DNA from: DATBLE01 sp963791425
GTDB taxonomy: Bacteria > Actinomycetota > Thermoleophilia > Gaiellales > Gaiellaceae
Assembly: GCA_963791425.1 (NCBI GenBank)
Contig: CAWBSE010000004.1
Coordinates: forward strand, 930,001 to 994,000
Direction of reading: 5' to 3'
Length of the DNA: 64,000 bases
Part shown: piece after piece, positions 58,267 to 64,000 of the stretch
How the letters are laid out: each line of letters opens with the position of its first letter
How positions within the stretch are numbered: position 1 is the first letter of the stretch
Program-made: the position numbers and the translations under genes
The notes under the pieces: model-generated
What the model was told of the DNA's origin: nothing
What the model saw: the letters and a program-made list of their open reading frames with translations, nothing else
The model's database searches: none

Positions 58267-58896
58267 CTACCAGCTGTCCCAGTGCACGAACGAGTCCAGC
58301 GGGGCGCGCACGCCCGGCTTGAACTCCGTCCCGATCGTGTACGCGACCGGGATCAACGCCGCCTGCATCACCTCGTCGTACGGGATCCCGAGCAGCTCCG
58401 CTGCCTCCTGCTCGTGCGCGAGGTGGAACGTCGTCCAGACCGAGCCCAGCCCGCGTGAGCGCGCCGCGAGCATGAAGCTCCAGGCGGCGGGCATGATCGA
58501 CCCCCATCGCGACGCCTGCATGAACACGCCCTTCCCCTCGGTGCGCCCCTGAATGCACGGGATCACGTGCACCGGCACCTCGTGCAGGTGGTCGCGCAGG
58601 TGGAAGACCCCGTCGAGGACGCGCCCCATCATCCCGGGGATCTCGGTCGGATTGTCGATCCGGGCGAGATACTTCTCGCCGCCCTGCCGCCAGAGGTCGG
58701 CGAGGCCGGCGCGCTTCTCGGGGTCGGTGACGACCACGAAGCTCCAGTCCTGCGCGTAGCTTCCGGTCGGCGCCTGCTGGGCGAGCGCCAGGCACTCGTC
58801 GAGCACCTCGCGCTCGACCGGACGCGTCAGGTCGAGCCGCTTGCGGACGGCGCGGGTGGTCGAGAGCAGCTCGTCGGTCGTCAGGTCAAGATGCAC
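58267..58896 (-). CDS. Nitroreductase family protein
   Basis: 209 residues. FMN-binding fold: TRAVRKRLDLTRPVEREVLD near the start, QQAPTGSYAQDWSFVVVTDP, PAAWSFMLAARSRGLGSVWT and the C-terminal YTIGTEFKPG. GTG start at 58896. These enzymes reduce nitro groups, quinones or flavins with NAD(P)H. Convergent with the GNAT gene. Confidence 0.9.
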   Translation of the reverse strand: MHLDLTTDELLSTTRAVRKRLDLTRPVEREVLDECLALAQQAPTGSYAQDWSFVVVTDPEKRAGLADLWRQGGEKYLARIDNPTEIPGMMGRVLDGVFHLRDHLHEVPVHVIPCIQGRTEGKGVFMQASRWGSIMPAAWSFMLAARSRGLGSVWTTFHLAHEQEAAELLGIPYDEVMQAALIPVAYTIGTEFKPGVRAPLDSFVHWDSW

Positions 58897-58908
58897 CCCG
58901 CGATTCTG

Positions 58909-59376
58909 TCATCCGGAGCGGTGCTTGAGCTCGGACTCCCGCCGCTGGCCCTCTGCGAGCGTGATCTCGCCGGAACAGACCTTCCGGTTCAGCTCGTTCT
59001 CGACGCGGTCGACCTCGGTCGCGTGCGGGTTCGGCTCGGGCCAGAGGTTGCGGCGGTCGGTCGGGTGACCGCCGAGCTCGAGGCTGATCAGGTGGTCCTC
59101 CTGGTAGCCGGACGGGTCGCCGCCGACGCCGTACTCGCGCATCTGCTCGATCTTCAACTCGGCCGTGTACGAGGCGGGCGGGCGGATCGTGCGCGTCCAG
59201 CCGGTCTTGCAGATCGTGTCGGCGATCGTCGCCTGTGTGACGTCCGGGTTGAGCACGCCCGGCGTCCGGACGGGGTCGGCGACGAGCACCGGCCGCGCGG
59301 GCTCAGAGCCGCGCCAGAGCAGCACGAGCCCGAGCACGATCCCGAGCACTGCGAGCACCGTGACGACCCGCGGCAT
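58909..59376 (-). CDS. Membrane-anchored or secreted HNH-like nuclease domain protein
   Basis: 155 residues. Hydrophobic N-terminus (VVTVLAVLGIVLGLVLLW) followed by an outer domain with YQEDHLISLELGGHPTDRRN and NLWPEPNPHATEVDRVENEL, the pattern of small His-Me finger/HNH proteins found in many secreted actinobacterial and proteobacterial proteins. The DH and N..N residues of the motif are present. No second toxin-type domain or immunity gene is obvious, so DNA scavenging is as likely as antagonism. Confidence 0.65.
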   Translation of the reverse strand: MPRVVTVLAVLGIVLGLVLLWRGSEPARPVLVADPVRTPGVLNPDVTQATIADTICKTGWTRTIRPPASYTAELKIEQMREYGVGGDPSGYQEDHLISLELGGHPTDRRNLWPEPNPHATEVDRVENELNRKVCSGEITLAEGQRRESELKHRSG

Positions 59377-59428
59377 CCAGCCAGGATCGGCAGCGGCCGG
59401 CGCGCGCGCATCGTCTGTGGACGGGTTC

Positions 59429-60058
59429 TTACGCCTTCGTCACACGCGCCCGCTCGAGGCGGGCGTGGATCGCGGCACGCGCCTGCGCGAGCCCGGTCGG
59501 ATCGCCGTGCAGCAGCCGCAGCGAGTTCCCCATCTTCATGAACGCGTCCAGCTCGAACGCGACCAGCGCCGGGTCGTCGTCCGGTGCGAACTCCCCCGCC
59601 TCCTGCGCCTCACGCACCCGCCGCTCGAGCAGCTTCAGCCAGCCGTCGAGCGACCCGGCGAGCTTCTCCTTGACCGGCCCCGGATGGGTGTCGAGCTCGG
59701 CGGCCGCCGACGCGAAGAAACAGCCGCCCGGAAAGACCGGCTTCTCGAGGTACCGGAAGAAGTTCTCGCAGAGCACCTCCAGCCGCTCGAACGCGGTCTC
59801 GGGCTCGCGGGCCGGCCGGATCACCGCGTCCGCGAAGATCTCGGTCGCCGTGTCGATCGCGGCGAGCTGGAGCTCCTCCTTCGAGCCGAAGTGCGCGTAG
59901 AGCCCGCTCTTCGACATCCCGATGTGGTCGGCGAGCCGTCCGATCGAGAGGCCGTCGAGGCCCTCGGTCGTCGCCAGCTGCGTCGCTGCGTCCAGGATCG
60001 CCGCCCGCGTCTCCTCACCGTCGGCGCGACGCCGTTTCGTCGTACTCACGCTTGACAA
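59429..60058 (-). CDS. TetR-family transcriptional regulator
   Basis: About 206-209 residues. N-terminal helix-turn-helix: TRAAILDAATQLATTEGLDG, LSIGRLADHIGMSKSGLYAH and FGSKEELQLAAIDTA; C-terminal ligand domain with RYLEKPVFPGGCFFASAAAE, the TetR_C pattern seen in regulators of electrophile or fatty-acid response. Start is TTG 60058 or, more likely, GTG 60049; either sits very close to the minus-strand -10, so the mRNA may be leaderless. The operators at 60065-60098 lie directly upstream, so autoregulation is expected. Confidence 0.9.
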   Translation of the reverse strand: MSSVSTTKRRRADGEETRAAILDAATQLATTEGLDGLSIGRLADHIGMSKSGLYAHFGSKEELQLAAIDTATEIFADAVIRPAREPETAFERLEVLCENFFRYLEKPVFPGGCFFASAAAELDTHPGPVKEKLAGSLDGWLKLLERRVREAQEAGEFAPDDDPALVAFELDAFMKMGNSLRLLHGDPTGLAQARAAIHARLERARVTKA

Positions 60059-60081
60059 AATAGCACGACCGGTCGTATTAT
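60052..60081 (+). promoter_or_regulatory. Near-consensus plus-strand promoter at the TetR locus
   Basis: TTGACA (60052-60057), 18 bp, TATTAT (60076-60081). One of the strongest sigma-70 type promoters in the window. It reads rightward, away from tetR, with the first operator filling the spacer. No clear gene follows within the next 100 bp (see the candidate ORF at 60097). Confidence 0.6.
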
Positions 60082-60098
60082 CAAGAACGACCGATCGT
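60065..60098. promoter_or_regulatory. Paired TetR-type operators
   Basis: ACGACCGGTCGT (60065-60076, a perfect 12-bp palindrome) and ACGACCGATCGT (60087-60098, one base off palindromic) have their starts 22 bp apart, two helical turns. The outer arms extend the symmetry as TAGCACGA/TCGTGCTA. Placed to block both the rightward promoter and tetR. Confidence 0.7.
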
Positions 60099-60378
60099 GC
60101 TATCTAACGACCTCACCCGTTCGCAGCAGGAGCTCCGCGCCGAGTGGCATCGCGGCGAGCTGGAGTCGCCCGTCGGCCGCGCCTTCCGCCGGCTCGTCGC
60201 TCAGGTGAAGAGGGTGAGCTCGGGCTCGCGCTCGCCGCGCAGCACGGCAAGGTCGACCTCGACGCAGCGGATGCCCCTGGACTCCGCCAGCGTGAGCGCC
60301 TGCGGCCGGAACCGCGTTGCCGCCAGCACGCCCCGGCAGGCGGCCCGCGCCGGGTCGAGCCGGATCCGCTCCAGGTAG
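60097..60378 (+). other. Candidate ORF behind the TetR-controlled promoter, probably a gene remnant
   Basis: GTG at 60097 lies only about 10 nt from the predicted transcription start. The first 35 codons read like protein (LTRSQQELRAEWHRGELESP and VGRAFRRLVAQ). The frame then runs antisense into nucS, where its composition looks like an overlap artefact. It may be the truncated 5' end of the gene the regulator once controlled. Confidence 0.25.
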
Positions 60379-60872
60379 CGGACGAGCTGCTCGACCGCCT
60401 CGATCCCCGCGATCCGCTTCACCTCGACCGCCACCCACGCGTCCTCGGGATCGCGGCACATCAGGTCGACAGGGCCGATGTCGGTGGGCCACTCGCGCCG
60501 GTCGAGCCGCAGCTCCTCACCGAGCACCTCCGGCCGGTCCGCGAGCACCTCCTGCAGGTCGCGCTCGACGCCGTCCTTCTCGAGCCCGGCCGCCTCCCCC
60601 ATCTCGTGCGAGACGTCGCTGAGCACCTCGATCAGGCGGATCTCGAGGCAGTCCTCCGTCTTCCCCGCGCGCTTGCGGACGAGGATCCGCCCGTCCTCCT
60701 CCTCGATCGCGGTCGGCGGCGTCATCCAGTTCAGCGGCTTGTACCCGCCTGCGTCCGCATGGACGAGCACGGCACCGTCCGACTTGAACATCAGCAGACG
60801 CGTCGACTCGGGCAGGACCGCGGTCAGACGTCCGGTGTAGCGAACCTCGCAGCGGGCAACGATCAGGCGCAC
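60201..60872 (-). CDS. nucS: Endonuclease NucS (mismatch-specific)
   Basis: About 223 residues. NucS cuts both strands at G-T, G-G and T-T mismatches and replaces MutSL in most actinobacteria. N-terminal domain: RLIVARCEVRYTGRLTAVLP, then LLMFKSDGAVLVHADAGGYK and PLNWMTPPT. RecB-like C-terminal domain: PVDLMCRDPEDAWVAVEVKR (catalytic D, E, K) and LVRYLERIRLD. Start placed at GTG 60872 (VRLIVARC) because the next upstream ATG (60902) falls inside the palindromic repeat and would add ten residues not found in the family. Its PCNA-binding tail is short. Confidence 0.93.
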   Translation of the reverse strand: MRLIVARCEVRYTGRLTAVLPESTRLLMFKSDGAVLVHADAGGYKPLNWMTPPTAIEEEDGRILVRKRAGKTEDCLEIRLIEVLSDVSHEMGEAAGLEKDGVERDLQEVLADRPEVLGEELRLDRREWPTDIGPVDLMCRDPEDAWVAVEVKRIAGIEAVEQLVRYLERIRLDPARAACRGVLAATRFRPQALTLAESRGIRCVEVDLAVLRGEREPELTLFT

Positions 60873-60895
60873 GGCCGGAAACGTATCGGCTCTTT

Positions 60896-60932
60896 CGGAC
60901 ATGTCCCAGGGAGTGTCCCTGGGACATGTCCG
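60896..60932. repeat. Perfect palindromic repeat, family copy 4 (upstream of nucS)
   Basis: Left arm CGGACATGTCCCAGGGA and right arm TCCCTGGGACATGTCCG are exact reverse complements (17 bp) around GTG. Lies between nucS and the small basic-protein gene, both on the minus strand. Could act as a terminator or a mobile REP-like unit. The 24 bp from the end of the arm into nucS resemble the bases between copy 3 and trpB. Confidence 0.92.
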
Positions 60933-60940
60933 TTCGTTCC

Positions 60941-61084
60941 CTAGTGCTCTGTCGGCTCCTCGTGATGCTTGCGGTGCCGCATGCGGCGCATGCTCTCCGC
61001 AGCGAGCCCGATCGCGCCCGCTGCGATCAGCGCCTGCTTCGCGCGCTGACGCTTCGGCGAGGACCGCCGGATCTTCATCTGCAT
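60941..61084 (-). CDS. Small basic protein, 47 residues
   Basis: ATG 61084 has AAAGGA seven bases upstream, a good site. The product is MQMKIRRSSPKRQRAKQALI followed by a short hydrophobic AAGAIGLAAE and a His/Arg-rich tail ending EEPTEH. Highly basic; could bind nucleic acid or membrane. No family recognised. Confidence 0.55.
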   Translation of the reverse strand: MQMKIRRSSPKRQRAKQALIAAGAIGLAAESMRRMRHRKHHEEPTEH

Positions 61085-61147
61085 GGTGGCGTCCTTTCGT
61101 CGTTCTCGGTGGATGCTCTCGACTGTATCCCCGACTGCAAGACTTGA

Positions 61148-61927
61148 ATCATCGCCCGCGTCTCCTGGATTCACGTCGCCCCGGTCAAGGGCATGGCGCT
61201 CGAGCAGCGCACCGACGTCCTCGTCGAGCCGTTCGGCGTGCGCGACAACCGGCGCTTCCACGTGATCGGCGAGGGCGGCCGGCTGATCAACGGCAAGCAG
61301 CTCGGCGAGCTCCAGCAGATCACGCCGACCTGGGACGAGGAGACCGCCCGGCTCGTGCTCCGGTTCCCCGACGGCACAGTCGCCGAAGGGACCGTCGAGC
61401 TCGGCGAACCGGTGACGACGCTCTTCTTCGGCCGCCCGGTCGAGGGCCGCTTCGTGACCGGGCCCTGGTCGGACGCATTGACGGAGTTTGTCGGACGTGA
61501 GCTCCGGCTCGTCCAGCCGGTCGAACCGGGAGCCGGGAGCGACCGTGGCGGCACCGCCGGAGTGTCGCTGCTCTCCGACGCGTCCCTCGAGGCGATGCGC
61601 GAGGCCGGGGGCGCCGCCGAGCCGATCGACCCCCGGCGTTTCCGGATGCTGTTCGGGGTCGAGGGCGTGACACCGCACGAGGAGGACACCTGGGTCGGCC
61701 GCCGCGTGCGCATCGGCGAGACGGTGGTGGAGGTGGGCGGCAACGTCGGCCGCTGCATCGTCACCAGCCGCCACCCGGAGACCGGCGTGCGCAACCTCCC
61801 CACGCTCGACTTCCTCGCCGAGTACCGCGACGGGGTCGAGACGACGGAGCCGCTGCCGTTCGGGATCTGGGCACAGGTCGAGGAGCCGGGCCGCGTCGCC
61901 CTCGGCGACGAGATCACGGTCCTGTAG
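61148..61927 (+). CDS. MOSC-domain protein, start codon unclear
   Basis: About 260 residues from the first codon after the in-frame TGA (61145-61147); 244 from the first ATG (61193). MOSC_N beta region (RRFHVIGEGGRLINGKQLGE) and MOSC core (PIDPRRFRMLFGVEGVTPHE, EDTWVGRRVRIGETVVEVGG, GRCIVTSRHPETGVRN with the conserved Cys). Codons before the ATG read IARVSWIHVAPVKGM, the standard MOSC N-terminus, but contain only ATC/ATT as possible initiators. So either a rare ATC start or a base error hides the true start. MOSC proteins move sulfur or handle molybdenum cofactor; substrate unknown. Confidence 0.85.
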   Translation: MIARVSWIHVAPVKGMALEQRTDVLVEPFGVRDNRRFHVIGEGGRLINGKQLGELQQITPTWDEETARLVLRFPDGTVAEGTVELGEPVTTLFFGRPVEGRFVTGPWSDALTEFVGRELRLVQPVEPGAGSDRGGTAGVSLLSDASLEAMREAGGAAEPIDPRRFRMLFGVEGVTPHEEDTWVGRRVRIGETVVEVGGNVGRCIVTSRHPETGVRNLPTLDFLAEYRDGVETTEPLPFGIWAQVEEPGRVALGDEITVL

Positions 61928-61962
61928 TCGCCCGGGCGTCTCGCCGACACAGGTAGCCGCCG

Positions 61963-63945
61963 ATGCAGCACCCCGACCTCGCCGCCGAACAGTCCTACGT
62001 CGACCACGCCTACGCCTGCCTCGAGGAGATGCGGCGGACGGTCGAGCGCGCCGGCGATGCCGCGATCGGCGAGGTCGAGGCGCTCGTGCTCGAGGCGTGG
62101 GCGAACAAGCGGCTCGTCACGTTCGAGGACGCCGAGCGCGGCCTCTGCTTCGGCCGCCTCGACCTCGACGGCGTGCTGAGGCCGCTCTACGTCGGCCGCC
62201 GCTGGGTGCACGAGGAGCAGACCCCGATCGTGGTCAACTGGCAGGCGCCGGCCGCGCGGGCGTTCTACACCGCGACCGTCGCCGAGCCGCTGGGAGTGGC
62301 GCTCCGAAGACGGTTCCGGACCGAGGGACGGACGCTGCTCGACCTCTACGACGAACCGCTCGACGGCTCGGCCGGCGACGTCGTCCACGGCGTCGCCGAC
62401 ATCCTGCTCGAGGAGCTCGAGCGCAGCCGCGACGAGCACATGCGCGACATCGTCGCGACGATCCAGACCGACCAGTACCGCCTGATCACGCGCGAGCCGG
62501 TCGGCGTGCTCGTGATCCAGGGCGGGCCCGGCACCGGCAAGACCGCGGTCGGCCTCCACCGCGCGTCGTGGCTCCTCTACACCTATCGCCGGGAACTGGA
62601 GCGGAGCGGCGTCCTCGTCGTCGGGCCGAACCCGGTGTTCATGGACTACATCTCGCACGTCCTGCCGATGCTCGGCGAGGAGCGGGTCGTCCAGCGCGCC
62701 GTCGACCAGCTGGTCACCGGCGCCGAGGCGACCCGGAGCGACGAGGCGGACGTCGCGCGCATGAAGGGGGACGCGCGGCTGGCCGACGTGATCGCCGCCG
62801 CGGGGCGCGAGCTCCCGCAACCGCCTGCCGAGCTCCTCGCCGTACGGCTCGAGGGGGTCGAGCTGCGACTCTCGCCCGACCAGGTCGGGGCGCTCGTCGC
62901 CGAGGCGCAGGCCGAGTCGCCGAACCACGCCGCCGGTCGCGACCGCCTGCGTATGAAGCTCGTGCGCGCCTTCTACGACCGGTACACGGCGCGTCTCGGC
63001 GTGGCCGCGTACCACTCGTTCGACGACATCGAGGCCGCCCTCCGCACCGGCGGATTCCTGAACCGGACGCTCGACACGCTCTGGCCGAGGCCGAAGGTCG
63101 AGCAGTTCGTCCGCCGCCTGCTGACCAATCCGGAGCACCTCGCCGCGGCCGCGGACGGCGTTCTCGACGAGGAGGAGCAGCGGCTGCTCCAGTCGGGCCG
63201 TGGCAAGGGCTGGTCCGACTCCGACCTGCCGATCGTCGACGAGGCGCGGGCGCTGCTCGACGGACCGGAGCGCCCGCACGGCCACCTGATCGTCGACGAG
63301 GCGCAGGACCTGACGCCGATGCAGCTGCGGATGCTCGCCCGCCGCTCGTCGGGGGCGATCACGATCCTCGGCGACATCGCCCAGGCGGCAGGGCCGGTCG
63401 AGTACCACCGGTGGGACGAGCTGCTCGAGCACCTCGCCCCCGGCGCCGAGGTTGCGGTGGAGGAGCTGCGGCTCGCGTACCGCGTCCCCGCCGACGTGCT
63501 GGAACTGGCGCTCCCTCTGCTCCCGCTGATCGCGCCCGACGTGGCGCCGCCGATCGCGTACCGGGCAGGGGACGAGCCGCCGCGCTTCGTTCGCGCCGAG
63601 CCCGCGCACCTGGTCGCGGCCGCCGTGCGGGAGGCCGGCCGCGAGGCGGTGCGAGACGGCCGCACGGGGCTGATCGCACCCGCGGAGATCCTCGCCCAGA
63701 TCGAGCCGTTGCTACCGCACCCGGACACGGCGTTCGACGAGATGTCCGGGCAGATCCAGGCGCTGACTCCGCGGCAAGCGAAGGGCCTCGAGTTCGACCG
63801 GGTCGTGCTCGTCGAGCCCGCCCACATCGCTGCAGGCGGGATCGAGGGGCTCCGAGGTCTCTACGTCGCGCTCACGCGGGCGACGAAGACGCTCGTGATC
63901 GTGCACGCGGAGCCGCTCCCGGAGCAGCTCCGCGCTGTTGTGTAG
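61963..63945 (+). CDS. HelD-like UvrD/Rep-superfamily helicase
   Basis: 660 residues. N-terminal arm (about 1-60, coiled) typical of HelD, which clears stalled RNA polymerase. Q-motif QTDQYRLI near 168; Walker A GGPGTGKTAVGLHRASWLLY near 187-206; Walker B HLIVDEAQDLTPMQLRMLA; ILGDIAQAAGP; and the C-terminal LTPRQAKGLEFDRVVLVEPA and LYVALTRATKTLVIVHAEPL. Compared with UvrD it lacks the 2B domain, matching the HelD class. Lies 35 bp after the MOSC gene. Confidence 0.93.
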   Translation: MQHPDLAAEQSYVDHAYACLEEMRRTVERAGDAAIGEVEALVLEAWANKRLVTFEDAERGLCFGRLDLDGVLRPLYVGRRWVHEEQTPIVVNWQAPAARAFYTATVAEPLGVALRRRFRTEGRTLLDLYDEPLDGSAGDVVHGVADILLEELERSRDEHMRDIVATIQTDQYRLITREPVGVLVIQGGPGTGKTAVGLHRASWLLYTYRRELERSGVLVVGPNPVFMDYISHVLPMLGEERVVQRAVDQLVTGAEATRSDEADVARMKGDARLADVIAAAGRELPQPPAELLAVRLEGVELRLSPDQVGALVAEAQAESPNHAAGRDRLRMKLVRAFYDRYTARLGVAAYHSFDDIEAALRTGGFLNRTLDTLWPRPKVEQFVRRLLTNPEHLAAAADGVLDEEEQRLLQSGRGKGWSDSDLPIVDEARALLDGPERPHGHLIVDEAQDLTPMQLRMLARRSSGAITILGDIAQAAGPVEYHRWDELLEHLAPGAEVAVEELRLAYRVPADVLELALPLLPLIAPDVAPPIAYRAGDEPPRFVRAEPAHLVAAAVREAGREAVRDGRTGLIAPAEILAQIEPLLPHPDTAFDEMSGQIQALTPRQAKGLEFDRVVLVEPAHIAAGGIEGLRGLYVALTRATKTLVIVHAEPLPEQLRAVV

Positions 63946-63948
63946 TCG

Positions 63949-64000
63949 TTACCAGCGAGACCGGCGGCCGCGCCTGCCCGAGTACACGAGCTTGGCGCTT
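63949..64000 (-). CDS. Possible 3' end of a minus-strand gene at the right edge
   Basis: Reading leftward from the edge, one frame gives AKLVYSGRRGRRSRW then TAA (63949-63951). It looks like a natural basic C-terminus, but only 16 codons are visible. No family can be assigned. Confidence 0.35.
   Translation of the reverse strand, partial: SAKLVYSGRRGRRSRW

Noticed and set aside
58909..59376. Contact-dependent toxin or immunity pair around the HNH-like protein
   Set aside because: No delivery domain, no polymorphic-toxin repeats and no small partner gene alongside; neighbours are nitroreductase and tetR.

Overview
The window is GC-rich, densely coding, and reads as chromosome of a high-GC actinobacterium, most likely an uncultured soil lineage of the Thermoleophilia type (inference). 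Pointers are the actinobacterial order rpmE / prfA / prmC / tsaC / glyA / upp / wecA / atp genes, a NucS mismatch endonuclease, many GTG starts, and pervasive 4-bp stop/start overlaps (ATGA, GTGA, even CTGA). No IS element, prophage, CRISPR array, rRNA or tRNA was seen.

Layout. 1-2732: metH (partial, minus). 2872-19357: F1Fo ATP synthase genes, split in two. atpZ-I-B-E-F-H-A-G lies at 14081-19357 and atpD-C at 2872-4820. Between them sit a peptide-type ABC transporter (binding protein, two permeases, two ATPases), three secreted or lipoproteins, a zinc-finger anti-sigma-like protein and a small membrane protein. 19387-28930: housekeeping genes (wecA-type transferase, upp, glyA, tsaC, prmC, prfA, osmC-like, DUF1385, rpmE), a threonine dehydratase-like enzyme and a cupredoxin/PQQ sugar dehydrogenase fusion. 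28935-31347: two-component system. 31395-34827: ETF-quinone oxidoreductase and etfA/etfB. 34901-42766: M23 peptidase, enoyl-CoA hydratase, a two-subunit B12 acyl-CoA mutase, paired membrane paralogues, MshEN-domain protein and a DivIVA-like polyproline protein. 43430-49012: flippase, OmpA-like remnant, then thiolase, hydroxyacyl-CoA dehydrogenase, acyl-CoA dehydrogenase and cobalamin adenosyltransferase. 49013-54911: complete trp operon trpE-G-D-C/F-B-A. 54908-63945: MBL protein, methyltransferase, nitrilase, GNAT, nitroreductase, HNH-like protein, TetR regulator, nucS, MOSC protein and a HelD-like helicase.

How it fits together. The acyl-CoA dehydrogenase, hydratase, hydroxyacyl-CoA dehydrogenase, thiolase, ETF, ETF-QO and acyl-CoA mutase form a beta-oxidation/propionate module feeding electrons to quinone. 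The PduO-type adenosyltransferase supplies the mutase with AdoCbl, and metH is a second B12 enzyme.

Two window-wide oddities matter for any reader. First, a palindromic repeat family (four copies at 1764, 52966, 53056 and 60896) sits in intergenic spots and once, in frame, inside metH. Second, about eight otherwise good genes carry single-base frameshifts (binding protein, MshEN protein, a small ORF, OmpA-like, thiolase, trpE, trpC/F, GNAT). Most need deletion of one base to be restored, which suggests consensus errors rather than true pseudogenes. Several genes also appear to start at CTG, best supported for atpH and the enoyl-CoA hydratase.
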